Source: Pseudomonas sp. NC02
GTDB taxonomy: Bacteria > Pseudomonadota > Gammaproteobacteria > Pseudomonadales > Pseudomonadaceae
Length of the DNA: 64,000 nucleotides
Assembly (NCBI RefSeq): GCF_002874965.1
Contig: NZ_CP025624.1
Location: 4,526,001 to 4,590,000 of the forward strand
Reading direction: 5' to 3'
Position 1 is the first letter of the stretch. Each line of letters starts with the position of its first letter. Below are positions 53,225 through 61,802 of the stretch, one piece after another. The position numbers and the translations under genes were made by a program. Below the pieces are notes generated by a model that had not been told where the DNA came from, ran no database searches, and was given only the letters and a program-made list of their open reading frames with translations.

Positions 53225-54547
53225 ATGGATACCCTTGCCCAACTCAAGGCCGGCCAACTGGCCGGTATCAAACGCCTGGACCTGCGCTGTGGGCTGACCG
53301 AGTTCCCTCGGGAAATCTTCGACCTGGCCGACTCCCTGGAAATCCTCAACCTGACCGGCAATGCCCTGAGCAGCCTGCCGGATGACCTGCACCGCCTGCC
53401 CCATTTGCGCGTGCTGTTCTGTTCGGAAAACGCCTTTACCGAACTGCCGCAATGCCTGGGCCAGTGCGCGCAGTTGAGCATGATCGGCTTCAAGTCGAAC
53501 CAGATCAGCAGTGTCCCGGCGACGTCGCTGCCACCCTTGCTGCGCTGGCTGATCCTCACCGATAACCACATCAGCCAATTGCCGGACGAACTGGGTGAAC
53601 GGCCTTTGCTGCAAAAACTGATGCTGGCCGGTAACCACCTGGAGCAGTTGCCGCAAAGCCTCGCCCAGTGCAAAAACCTCGAATTGATCCGCATCGCTTC
53701 CAACCGCATGACCCGCCTGCCGGACTGGTTGCTGGGTTTGCCGAGCCTGACCTGGCTGGCCTACGCCGGTAATCCGGTAGAGATGGCCGTGGAAGAGGCC
53801 CGCCATGACGCGACGCCAAACATTCCCTGGTCCGAGCTGGAATTGAGCGAAGTGCTGGGGGAAGGCGCTTCCGGAATCATCCGAAAAGCGTACTGGGCCC
53901 CGTCAAACGGGCCGGTCAAGGCGGTCGCGGTCAAACTCTATAAAGGCAGCATTACCAGTGACGGCTCGCCCCTGCACGAAATGCACGCCTGCATCGCCGC
54001 CGGACTGCATGCCAACCTGATCAAGGTAGAAGGCCGTGTCGTCGACCACCCGGAAGGCCAGGCGGCGCTGGTGATGCAACTGATCGAACCGAGCTACCGC
54101 AACCTCGCGGCCCTGCCGAGCCTGGCGTCGTGCACCCGGGATATCTACGAGCCCACCACCCGTTTCAGCGCGGATGTGGCGCTGCGCATGGCCCGGGGCA
54201 TCGCTTCGGTGGCGGCGCACCTGCACGCGCAAGGCATCACCCACGGTGATCTGTACGGCCACAACATTCTGTGGAATGAAGCCGGTGAATGTCTGCTTGG
54301 GGACTTTGGTGCAGCGTCGTTTCACGCCACGGTCGACAGCCAGGAAACCCGCGCGTTGCAGCGCATCGAAGTCAGGGCGTTCGGGGTGTTGCTGGGAGAA
54401 TTGCTGGAAAGGATTGATGCGGGGTTGAGCGAGGAAAAGCGCGTGGCGCTGGAAACCTTGCGGGACAACTGCTGCCAGCCGGATGTGTTGGCCCGGCCTG
54501 GGTTCGAGGAAATCACAAGCTTGTTGCAGTCTTCCAAACTCCGCTAA
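53225..54547 (+). CDS. Leucine-rich-repeat protein kinase (eukaryotic-like)
   Basis: About 440 residues. Residues ~15-190 hold about seven 23-residue leucine-rich repeats (LEILNLTGNALSSLPDDLHRLPHLRVLF and so on). Residues ~205-435 are a protein kinase: glycine loop LGEGASGIIRKAYW, VAVKLYKG with the ATP-binding Lys, a helix-C Glu in LHEMHACIAAGLHANLIKVEG, a catalytic loop HGDLYGHNILW in place of HRD, and the metal-binding DFG in LGDFGAASF. No membrane helix or signal peptide is visible. The combination is unusual in bacteria. Substrate and signal are unknown; it shares an operon with the ZapE-like ATPase. Confidence 0.85.
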   Translation: MDTLAQLKAGQLAGIKRLDLRCGLTEFPREIFDLADSLEILNLTGNALSSLPDDLHRLPHLRVLFCSENAFTELPQCLGQCAQLSMIGFKSNQISSVPATSLPPLLRWLILTDNHISQLPDELGERPLLQKLMLAGNHLEQLPQSLAQCKNLELIRIASNRMTRLPDWLLGLPSLTWLAYAGNPVEMAVEEARHDATPNIPWSELELSEVLGEGASGIIRKAYWAPSNGPVKAVAVKLYKGSITSDGSPLHEMHACIAAGLHANLIKVEGRVVDHPEGQAALVMQLIEPSYRNLAALPSLASCTRDIYEPTTRFSADVALRMARGIASVAAHLHAQGITHGDLYGHNILWNEAGECLLGDFGAASFHATVDSQETRALQRIEVRAFGVLLGELLERIDAGLSEEKRVALETLRDNCCQPDVLARPGFEEITSLLQSSKLR

Positions 54548-54552
54548 ACCCA

Positions 54553-54643
54553 ATGTGGGAGCGGGCTTGCTCGCGAATGCGGTGTGTCAGTCAATACATG
54601 CTTGGCTGGTACACCGTATTCGCGAGCAAGCCCGCTCCCACAT
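54553..54643. repeat. REPIN
   Basis: GTGGGAGCGGGCTTGCTCGC and its exact complement flank a ~40-base inner stretch. It lies between the kinase gene and the convergent yebC gene and may limit readthrough between them. Confidence 0.92.
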
Positions 54644-54670
54644 TTGGACCGGGTTCACATCAAATCAGAA

Positions 54671-55378
54671 TCAACCCGCCAACCCGACGAACATGTCCTG
54701 CACGTCGTCATGGTTGTCCAGGCCTTCGAGGAAGGCTTCGACTTCGGCCATCTGCTCATCGCTCAAACCGCTCACCGGGTTCTTCGCGATGTAGCCGAGC
54801 TTGGCCGACAGCACGGTGAAACCCTGCTCCGGCAAGGCTTTCTGCACGGCGTCCAGGTCGGTGGTCTCGGTGATGAACAAGGTCGTGCCCTCTTCTTCGC
54901 CTGCCTCGAAATCCTGGGCACCGGCCTCAATCGCGGCCATTTCCGGATCGGCTTCCGGGCTGTCCGGCGAGGCTTCGATCAGGCCTACATGGTTGAAGTC
55001 CCAGGCCACGGAGCCGGACGCGCCGAGTTGCCCCTTGCGGAACGCCACGCGGATTTCCGCCACGGTGCGGTTGATGTTGTCGGTCACGCATTCAACGATC
55101 AGCGGCACCTGGTGCGGGGCAAAACCTTCGTAGGTTACGCGGTGGTATTGCACGGTCTCGCCGAGCAGACCGGCGCCTTTCTTGATCGCGCGTTCCAGGG
55201 TTTCCTTGGGCATCGAGGCCTTTTTGGCCTGCTCCACCACCAGGCGCAAGTGTGCGTTGGTGGCGGTGTCGGCACCGTTGCGGGCGGCAATGGTGATCTC
55301 TTTCACCAGCTTGCCGAAGATCTTGCCCTTGGCATTGGATGCCGCTTCTTTATGTTTGACTTTCCACTGTGCGCCCAT
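54671..55378 (-). CDS. yebC: YebC/PmpR-family DNA-binding regulator
   Basis: A 235-residue protein of the YebC family. The N-terminal AAKRGKIF-like helical part ([30 protein letters not shown]) and [31 protein letters not shown] are the conserved family sequences, followed by two alpha/beta domains ([28 protein letters not shown]). Members act as DNA-binding regulators or in translation; in P. aeruginosa PmpR modulates quorum sensing. Many genomes carry two family copies, so this may not be the ruvC-linked one. Confidence 0.92.
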   Translation of the reverse strand: MGAQWKVKHKEAASNAKGKIFGKLVKEITIAARNGADTATNAHLRLVVEQAKKASMPKETLERAIKKGAGLLGETVQYHRVTYEGFAPHQVPLIVECVTDNINRTVAEIRVAFRKGQLGASGSVAWDFNHVGLIEASPDSPEADPEMAAIEAGAQDFEAGEEEGTTLFITETTDLDAVQKALPEQGFTVLSAKLGYIAKNPVSGLSDEQMAEVEAFLEGLDNHDDVQDMFVGLAG

Positions 55379-55487
55379 GACTCACTCTCTTCTGTCCATC
55401 GCGCCGAGACGTCTACTGGCCGGCGCTTTGGGGGCAGAGTTTATAGCGCTGAAACACTCTAATCCACCAAAAAACCGGCCATGCCCC

Positions 55488-56801
55488 TCAGGTCCGCAAG
55501 GGATTGATGGCGCGCTCACGGTCGGGCACGAAGTCGCCCACCTGCGCCAGCACCGCCGGCCTGGCGTTCCAATAGGGCATCAACACCAGGGAGGAAAACA
55601 GCGCGGCACCGGCAAACACGATAAACACCGTGACCGTATCGAAGTAGCCCGGCAGCAAGCCGCCAAGAATCGCCCCCACCGAACCGCAGCCGTTGACGAA
55701 CCCCGCCGCCGTCGCGCCGGCCTTGGCGGTGCCGAAGTCGATGGCGGCGGTGCTGCTGATCATCGAGTCCGGCCCGTACAGGGTCAGGCCCATCACAAAC
55801 AGCAGCGCCATCACCAGCGCCACACTGCCGGTGTGCAAGGCGCCCATGAACAACGCCAGGGCCACGGTCAGCGCCAGCAGGCTGAGGACACAGGCCGGCA
55901 TGCGCCGCGCGCCGAACAGTTTGTCGGACGCCATGCCGATCATGATCGGCCCCAGCAACCCCGCCAGCTCGAACGCCGTCGGCACAATCGCCGCGCCGAC
56001 CTTGCCCACCGACGGCATCTGCTCATACACAATCACCGGCCCCCACAACAGGATCGCGTAACGCGCCGGTTTCAACAGAAAGTACGCCAGCCCCAGGGTC
56101 AACACCGTGCGGTTGCGCAAGATGGCCCGCAGCGGCTCCAGCACACTGGCGTTCTTCTCGGCGGCAGTCTGTTCCGGTTCCGGTTCCACTGCCGGTAACC
56201 CCACATCCTGTGGCGTGTTGCGCTGGAAAATGAAAAACAGCACCGCGACCACGAAGACCACAGCCGCACTGGAGATAAATGCCGCATGCCAGGTGCCGAT
56301 CAGCGTATACGCCCACCATCCGGCAAACGGCGACGCCACCAGGCCACCAAAGGCGTAGCACGAGCTCCATAAACCCAGCACCCGGCCACGCTGCTGCGCC
56401 GGGAAGAAACTGCCAAGGTTCTTGCACAGCCCGGACCAGCCGGTGGACTGGGCCAGGCCCTGGATCAACATGCACGTGACAAAGATCGGTAACGTGGCAA
56501 ACGTGCCCATCACCAGGGCGGCGGCGGCTGAAATCAGCAACCCGCCGAGTACCACCACACGCGGCCCGAAACGGTCGGCGAGCATGCCCCAGGTGAATTG
56601 GCCAACGGCGTAGGCCGCCAGGTAGATGCCATCCAGGTTGGCCATCATCATCTTGTCCAGCGGGAAACTCGGGTCGTCGACGATCCCCAGCTTGGCCACC
56701 GAAAAAGCCTTGCGGGTGAAATAGAAGGCCGCGTACGCCAGCCAGGTGATGGCGAAAATCTGCACGCGCCAACGCTTGATGTGACTCAAGGGAGTATTCA
56801 T
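55488..56801 (-). CDS. MFS transporter of the OPA (organophosphate) type, candidate aminophosphonate uptake
   Basis: A 437-residue inner-membrane transporter with about 12 helices. The early YAAFYFTRKAFSVAK, GQFTWGMLADRFGPRVVVLGGL (motif A) and LIQGLAQSTGWSGLCKNLGSFFP are typical of the organophosphate:phosphate antiporter family (UhpC/GlpT-like). It is divergent from one LysR gene and clustered with phnW and phnX, so uptake of 2-aminoethylphosphonate or a related compound is likely but not proven. GAGG precedes the ATG at 56801 by 12 bases; a longer frame to 56993 has no site. Confidence 0.85.
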   Translation of the reverse strand: MNTPLSHIKRWRVQIFAITWLAYAAFYFTRKAFSVAKLGIVDDPSFPLDKMMMANLDGIYLAAYAVGQFTWGMLADRFGPRVVVLGGLLISAAAALVMGTFATLPIFVTCMLIQGLAQSTGWSGLCKNLGSFFPAQQRGRVLGLWSSCYAFGGLVASPFAGWWAYTLIGTWHAAFISSAAVVFVVAVLFFIFQRNTPQDVGLPAVEPEPEQTAAEKNASVLEPLRAILRNRTVLTLGLAYFLLKPARYAILLWGPVIVYEQMPSVGKVGAAIVPTAFELAGLLGPIMIGMASDKLFGARRMPACVLSLLALTVALALFMGALHTGSVALVMALLFVMGLTLYGPDSMISSTAAIDFGTAKAGATAAGFVNGCGSVGAILGGLLPGYFDTVTVFIVFAGAALFSSLVLMPYWNARPAVLAQVGDFVPDRERAINPLRT

Positions 56802-57015
56802 GGTGGTTCTGACCTCGGGTGTGAGTGTGCCGGCAGAATGAAAAGCAAACGCCTGTATTTTTATTGTTGAGCACTGCAGTACCGGCGCTTGGAGGGGCGC
56901 GGTATTGGTCAGATGAGTCCCGCTGGTGAGCACGCAGAAGACCCATGGCCGCCGAAGGTGTAGGACTCGACCTACGGCGACTGGGGCTATCAAAGCAATG
57001 GCTGACTAATAGGTA

Positions 57016-57025
57016 AAATCGATTT
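57016..57025. promoter_or_regulatory. AAATCGATTT palindrome in the transporter/LysR divergent region
   Basis: A perfect 10-bp palindrome about 40 bases upstream of the LysR start (57068), inside the 266-bp divergent region, in an AT-rich tract. It is a candidate LysR operator. Confidence 0.4.
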
Positions 57026-57067
57026 ATCGTATTTCAAATATAAGCTGAGCTTGTAAGAGGATTCGCG

Positions 57068-57940
57068 ATGTCGGTGTCTCACGCGCAACTCAAAGCCTTC
57101 CATGCGGTGGCCGTACACGGCAGTTTTACCCACGCCGCCGAACGCTTGTTCCTCAGCCAGCCGGCCATTTCCGACCAGGTGCGCAAGCTTGAGGAACGTT
57201 TCGGCGTGCTGCTGTTTCATCGCAACAAACGTTCGGTGCGCTTGACCGACCTCGGCGAGCGCCTGTTGAGCATCACCCAGCGTCTGTTTGCCGTCGCGGC
57301 GGAAGCCGAAGAGCTGTTGCAGGATTCCCGCGCCTTGCAAACCGGCACCCTGACACTCGCGGTGGACGCCCCGGTGCATGTGCTGCCGCAGATTGCGCGC
57401 TTCTGCCAGTTGTACCCGGGCATCAGCGTGAAGATCGAAACCGGCAACACCGATGAATCACTGTTTCGCCTGTACAACTACCAGGCCGACCTCGCGCTGC
57501 TGGGGCGCGATGTGGACGACGAGCGGCTGCTGTCACTGCCGCTGCCCGATGACCAATTGCTCGCGTTTGTCGCCCGCAACCACCCGTGGGCGGGCCGCGA
57601 GTCGATCTGCCTGGCGGACCTGGACGATACGCCGCTGGTGTTGCGGGAAATCGGCTCGGTGACCCGCCAGACCCTGGAGCAGGAAATGCACCAGGCCGGG
57701 CTGCGCATTCGCCCGGCGATCCAGGTGGAAGGCCGCGAAGCCGCGCGGGAGGCGGTGGTGGTGGGGATTGGCGTGGGCGTGGTGTCGGCTGCGGAGTTTG
57801 GCGCAGATTCGCGGGTGTATGCGATGCCGATCCGTGACTGTACGCAGCGGATGAAGGAAACACTGGTGTGCTTGAAGGAGCAGAGTTCGCGGCGGGTGGT
57901 GGCGACGTTTCTGGAGATTGTGCGGGAAAGTTTGCGGTGA
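57068..57940 (+). CDS. LysR-family regulator of the phosphonate cluster (first)
   Basis: A 290-residue LysR protein. Winged helix-turn-helix at residues 5-65 (LKAFHAVAVHGSFTHAAERLFLSQPAISDQVRKLEERFGVLLFHR). Inducer domain follows, with SVTRQTLEQEMHQAGLRIRPAIQVEGREAAREAVVVGIGVGVVSAAEFG. This stretch closely resembles the second LysR in the cluster, and both belong to the aminophosphonate-type LysR group. It is divergent from the transporter and convergent with the other LysR. Confidence 0.88.
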   Translation: MSVSHAQLKAFHAVAVHGSFTHAAERLFLSQPAISDQVRKLEERFGVLLFHRNKRSVRLTDLGERLLSITQRLFAVAAEAEELLQDSRALQTGTLTLAVDAPVHVLPQIARFCQLYPGISVKIETGNTDESLFRLYNYQADLALLGRDVDDERLLSLPLPDDQLLAFVARNHPWAGRESICLADLDDTPLVLREIGSVTRQTLEQEMHQAGLRIRPAIQVEGREAAREAVVVGIGVGVVSAAEFGADSRVYAMPIRDCTQRMKETLVCLKEQSSRRVVATFLEIVRESLR

Positions 57941-57947
57941 AGTTGAG

Positions 57948-58041
57948 GGCCCCTTCGCGAGCAAGCCCGCTCCCACAGTTGACCGAGTTCTACCGATGGA
58001 ACGCGGTCGAATGTGGGAGCGGGCTTGCTCGCGAAGGGGCC
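57948..58041. repeat. REPIN in reversed arrangement
   Basis: A perfect 30-bp inverted repeat, the outer bases being GGCCCCTTCGCGAGCAAGCC and its complement, with a 34-base loop. The REP elements point outward, opposite to the other REPINs in the window. It sits between two convergent LysR genes and can form a strong bidirectional hairpin. Confidence 0.92.
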
Positions 58042-58065
58042 AACTAGATCTCAAGCCAACACCCT

Positions 58066-58923
58066 CTAAGGCGCCAACTCGAAAAACGCCTGAATCAACC
58101 GCAACTCCCGGCGCCGCTCCATGCACCCGATCACATGCCGGTTCACCAGCCCCTCGCCCTGGATCGGAATCGCGTGCACCCGCGGATCCCGGCTGACTTC
58201 CATCGACGACACCACCCCAACCCCCAACTCGGCCGCCACCGCTTCCGTCACCGCCTCACGGCTGTCCAGTTCCAGCAACACCCGGGGCTGCACGCCGGCC
58301 TGGGCGCAGGCATCGTCAAAGGTCCGCCGCGTGATCGAGCTGGGTTCACGCAACACCATGATCACCTGATCCAATTGCTCCAGCCGAATCCCCGCAGGCT
58401 CCGCCAGCCACGGATGCCCCGCAGGCACCAACGCGCAAATCCGTGACTCGATCAACGGCTGCAAGTGCAGGCCCTTGCGCGGCTCCACCTCGGTCAACAC
58501 CGCCACGTCAGCCCGCTCCGACAACAGCGCCGCGAGGGTTTCCTGCGCATTGCCCAGACGCAAATTGACAGTAATCCCCGGATACCGCTGCCGTAGGCTG
58601 GCCAGCATCGGCATGACCATGTGCGGCCCGTCCGCCGCCACTTCCAGGCGCCCGGTAAGTAATTGCCGGTTGGCCTCCAGCAACGTCTGCGCCTCTTCCA
58701 CCAGGCCGAAGATCGCCCGGGTGATCGCCGCGAGTTTGGTGCCCTCCTCGGTCAACTCCACCCGCCGCGCGGTACGCCGCAGCAGCGCGATCTGGTAGTG
58801 CTCCTCCAGCGCCTTGATATGCCCGGTCACCGCCGGCTGGCTGATGAACAGGCGCTCGGCCGCCCGGGTAAAACTGCCCTCGCGGGCCACCGCATCAAAC
58901 GCACGCAGTTGAAACAGGTTCAT
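58066..58923 (-). CDS. LysR-family regulator of phnWX (second)
   Basis: A 285-residue LysR protein. The winged helix (residues 2-62: FQLRAFDAVAREGSFTRAAERLFISQPAVTGHIKALEEHYQIALLRR) and the effector region SSITRRTFDDACAQAGVQPRVLLELDSREAVTEAVAAELGVGVVSS match the first LysR of this cluster. The start at 58923 sits next to a long inverted repeat, and phnW is transcribed away from it, so it is the likely direct regulator of phnWX. A longer frame to 59142 overlaps phnW and is rejected. Confidence 0.9.
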   Translation of the reverse strand: MNLFQLRAFDAVAREGSFTRAAERLFISQPAVTGHIKALEEHYQIALLRRTARRVELTEEGTKLAAITRAIFGLVEEAQTLLEANRQLLTGRLEVAADGPHMVMPMLASLRQRYPGITVNLRLGNAQETLAALLSERADVAVLTEVEPRKGLHLQPLIESRICALVPAGHPWLAEPAGIRLEQLDQVIMVLREPSSITRRTFDDACAQAGVQPRVLLELDSREAVTEAVAAELGVGVVSSMEVSRDPRVHAIPIQGEGLVNRHVIGCMERRRELRLIQAFFELAP

Positions 58924-58946
58924 AGCTATCGGCCTCACTGATAGCT
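58924..58946. promoter_or_regulatory. LysR operator between the regulator and phnW
   Basis: AGCTATC and GATAGCT are separated by nine bases (58924-58930, 58940-58946), adjacent to the LysR start codon. The symmetry and spacing suit a LysR-type recognition site, consistent with self-repression of the regulator and activation of phnW about 90 bases away. Confidence 0.7.
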
Positions 58947-59035
58947 CGCATAACAACAAACAATTTGATTGATGACAAGCCAAACTGCAATTTAGGCGCC
59001 GTAACTTCATCCCAATGTTTTGCGAGGACACACGA

Positions 59036-60145
59036 ATGAGCACTGCCGCGCCGATCCTGCTGACCCCGGGGCCCTTGACCACCTCGGCCCGCACCCGCCA
59101 GGCCATGATGGTCGACTGGGGTTCATGGGATGACCGCTTCAATCAACTGACCGCCAGTCTTTGCGAGCAACTGCTGGTGATCGTCAACGGCACCGCCAGC
59201 CACCATTGCGTGCCATTGCAAGGCAGCGGCACCTTTGCCGTGGAAGCGGCCATCGGCACCCTCGTGCCACGGGACGGCAAGGTGCTGGTGCTGATCAACG
59301 GCGCCTACGGCAAGCGCCTGGCGAAGATTTGCGAAGTGCTCGGCCGCGAGTTCAGTACCTTTGAAACTGCCGAGGACGAACCCACCACCGCCGCCGACGT
59401 CGACCGCCTGTTGCACGCCGACAAGGGCATCACCCACGTCGCACTGATCCATTGCGAAACCAGCACCGGGATTCTCAACCCGTTGCCCGAGATCGCCCAG
59501 GTCATCGCCCGCCACGGCAAGCGCCTGATTATCGACGCCATGAGCTCCTTCGGCGCGCTGCCGATCGACGCCCGCGAGGTGCCGTTCGACGCGCTGATCG
59601 CCGCCTCCGGCAAGTGCCTGGAAGGCGTACCGGGGATGGGTTTTGTGTTCGCTGAAAAGCAGGCGCTGGCTGCAGCCCAAGGCAACTGCCACTCCCTGGC
59701 GATGGACCTTTTCGACCAGCACAGCTACATGGCCAAGACCGGCCAATGGCGCTTCACACCGCCGACCCACGTGGTGGCGGCGCTGCACGAAGCGCTGCTG
59801 CAATACAACGAAGAAGGCGGCCTGCCCGCCCGGCACCAGCGCTACGCCGACAACTGCCAGGCATTGCTGGACGGCATGGCCGAACTGGGCCTGCGCAGCT
59901 TCCTGCCCGCCGCGATCCAGGCGCCGATCATCGTTACCTTCCACGCGCCGAAAGACCCGCGCTACCAGTTCAAGGAGTTCTACGAACGGGTCAAGGCCAA
60001 GGGCTTCATCCTTTATCCCGGCAAATTGACCCAGGTGGAAACCTTCCGCGTGGGCTGCATCGGCCATGTGAACCAGGCCGAGATGCAAGCCGCGGTAGCG
60101 GCGGTAGCCGAGGTGCTGCAAGAAATGAACGTGCTCGACATCTGA
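59036..60145 (+). CDS. phnW: 2-aminoethylphosphonate--pyruvate transaminase
   Basis: A 369-residue PLP enzyme that converts 2-aminoethylphosphonate and pyruvate to phosphonoacetaldehyde and alanine. [25 protein letters not shown] opens the protein. [17 protein letters not shown] is near residue 60, the PLP-phosphate Asp is in [12 protein letters not shown] near 166, and the Schiff-base Lys in AASGKCLEG near 190. GAGGA precedes the ATG by 7 bases. phnX follows 27 bases later, completing the pathway to acetaldehyde and phosphate. Confidence 0.96.
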   Translation: MSTAAPILLTPGPLTTSARTRQAMMVDWGSWDDRFNQLTASLCEQLLVIVNGTASHHCVPLQGSGTFAVEAAIGTLVPRDGKVLVLINGAYGKRLAKICEVLGREFSTFETAEDEPTTAADVDRLLHADKGITHVALIHCETSTGILNPLPEIAQVIARHGKRLIIDAMSSFGALPIDAREVPFDALIAASGKCLEGVPGMGFVFAEKQALAAAQGNCHSLAMDLFDQHSYMAKTGQWRFTPPTHVVAALHEALLQYNEEGGLPARHQRYADNCQALLDGMAELGLRSFLPAAIQAPIIVTFHAPKDPRYQFKEFYERVKAKGFILYPGKLTQVETFRVGCIGHVNQAEMQAAVAAVAEVLQEMNVLDI

Positions 60146-60172
60146 CTGCCCACTACTCACAGGATCTGAACC

Positions 60173-61000
60173 ATGAACTACGCAAACCCAACCCAGCTTC
60201 AAGCCGCGATCCTCGACTGGGCCGGCACCGTGGTCGATTTCGGCTCGTTCGCGCCCACGCAGATTTTTGTCGAAGCCTTCGCCGAGTTCGACGTGCAGGT
60301 CTCCATCGAGGAAGCCCGTGGCCCGATGGGCATGGGCAAGTGGGACCACATCCGCACCCTGTGCGACCAGCCGCAGGTGGCCGAGCGTTACCGCAAGGCC
60401 TTCGGCCGCACACCGACTGACGATGATGTGACCGCCATCTACCAGCGCTTCATGCCGCTGCAGATCGAGAAGATCGCCGAGCACTCGGCATTGATCCCCG
60501 GTGCCCTGGACACTATCGCCAACCTGCGCCAGCAAGGGATCAAGATCGGTTCGTGCTCCGGCTACCCCAAGCAGGTGATGGACAAGGTTGTCGAACTGGC
60601 TGCCACCAATGGCTATATCGCCGACCACGTGGTCGCCACCGACGAAGTACCCAACGGCCGACCATGGCCGGCCCAGGCCCTGGCCAACGTGATCGCCCTC
60701 GGGATCGATGACGTAGCGGCCTGCGTGAAGATCGACGACACCGTGCCGGGCATCCTCGAAGGCCGTCGCGCCGGGATGTGGACCGTGGCGCTGACCTGCT
60801 CGGGCAACGCCCTGGGCCTGACCTACGAGCAGTTCCGCGCCCTCGACGCCGGCACACTCGCCAGCGAACGCACGCGTATCCAGGCCATGTTCGAAGGCTC
60901 GCGCCCACACTACATGATCGACACCATCACCGACCTGCCTGCGGTGATCGCCGACATCAACCAGCGCCTGGCACGGGGTGAAATGCCGCAGGGCAACTGA
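60173..61000 (+). CDS. phnX: Phosphonoacetaldehyde hydrolase (phosphonatase)
   Basis: A 275-residue HAD-superfamily enzyme that cleaves the C-P bond of phosphonoacetaldehyde. The nucleophile motif [17 protein letters not shown] has the catalytic Asp (about residue 15) and the WAGT sequence of phosphonatases. The Schiff-base Lys is in [10 protein letters not shown] near 56. [11 protein letters not shown] (motif II) near 125 and [18 protein letters not shown] (motif IV) near 185 follow. It lets the cell use 2-aminoethylphosphonate as a phosphorus, nitrogen and carbon source together with PhnW. Confidence 0.97.
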   Translation: MNYANPTQLQAAILDWAGTVVDFGSFAPTQIFVEAFAEFDVQVSIEEARGPMGMGKWDHIRTLCDQPQVAERYRKAFGRTPTDDDVTAIYQRFMPLQIEKIAEHSALIPGALDTIANLRQQGIKIGSCSGYPKQVMDKVVELAATNGYIADHVVATDEVPNGRPWPAQALANVIALGIDDVAACVKIDDTVPGILEGRRAGMWTVALTCSGNALGLTYEQFRALDAGTLASERTRIQAMFEGSRPHYMIDTITDLPAVIADINQRLARGEMPQGN

Positions 61001-61123
61001 TCGGTGTCAAAACATCGCTTCTTCGTCTTCCTCTCACGGGCAAACCTCGTAAAACAGGCTTACATTGAAAGGACTCCGTCGCGAAAGAACGGAGGTTTGC
61101 CCTGATGAGTGAGGAAGAAAGCG

Positions 61124-61684
61124 ATGCCCTGGAAAAATTCCGATACGCGTTACAGCACCATGTCGATTGCGTTGCACTGGCTGATGGTGGTGCTGCTGGC
61201 GGTGGTCTACGCCTGCATTGAGTTACGCGGGCAGTTTCCCAAAGGCAGCGGCGCACGTACGTTGATCGTGGAAATGCACTTCATGTTCGGCCTGACGGTG
61301 TTTGTGCTGGTATGGCTACGGTTGTTCGCCCGCAGCCTGGGCGTGGCACCGAAGATCGTCCCTGCCCCGCCGCAATGGCAAACCCTCCTCGCCACCCTGA
61401 TGCACATGGCGCTGTACGCCTTGATGATCGGCATGCCCATCGCCGGCTGGCTGATCGTCAGCGCCGAGGGGCATTCGGTGATGTTCTACGGCATCGAGTT
61501 GCCGCCGCTGATTGCCGAGAACAAAGCGTTGGCCAAGGAAATTGAAAACTGGCACGTGCTGTTCGGCAAGATCGGCTACTGGCTGATCGGGCTGCATGCG
61601 TTGGCCGGATTGGCCCATCACTATGTGCTGCGAGACAACACTGCGTTGAGGATGATGCCCGGCAAGAGAGGGAGCATTCGGTAA
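61124..61684 (+). CDS. Cytochrome b561
   Basis: A 186-residue inner-membrane b-type cytochrome with four helices, the second such gene in the window. Heme-ligand histidines are in MSIALHWLMVVLLAV (helix 1), VEMHFMFGLTVFV (helix 2), ENWHVLFGKIGYWLIGLHALAGLAHHYVL (helix 4). Motif QTLLATLMHMALYALMIGMPIAGW is typical of the CybB type. The ATG at 61124 is preferred to the in-frame GTG at 61109, because GAGGAAG precedes it. It is separate from phnX (123-base gap). Its electron partner is not encoded nearby. Confidence 0.88.
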   Translation: MPWKNSDTRYSTMSIALHWLMVVLLAVVYACIELRGQFPKGSGARTLIVEMHFMFGLTVFVLVWLRLFARSLGVAPKIVPAPPQWQTLLATLMHMALYALMIGMPIAGWLIVSAEGHSVMFYGIELPPLIAENKALAKEIENWHVLFGKIGYWLIGLHALAGLAHHYVLRDNTALRMMPGKRGSIR

Positions 61685-61713
61685 GCCCACGGATTGAATG
61701 TGGCAGCTGGCTA

Positions 61714-61802
61714 GTGTGGGAGCTGGCTTGCCTGCGATAGCATCACCTCGGTGCCACTGATACACGGCGGTGTCTGCATCGCAGGCAAGCCAGCGCCTAC
61801 AT
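61714..61802. repeat. REP doublet, second type
   Basis: GTGGGAGCTGGCTTGCCTGC and GCAGGCAAGCCAGCGCCTAC face each other. This is the same REP type as the half-element at 8586 and the pair near 27.2 kb. It lies between the cytochrome b561 gene and the convergent desulfhydrase gene. Confidence 0.85.

Noticed and set aside
59123..60910. Minus-strand open frame of about 595 codons opposite phnW and phnX
   Set aside because: It spans two recognised genes on the other strand and has no motif or ribosome site.
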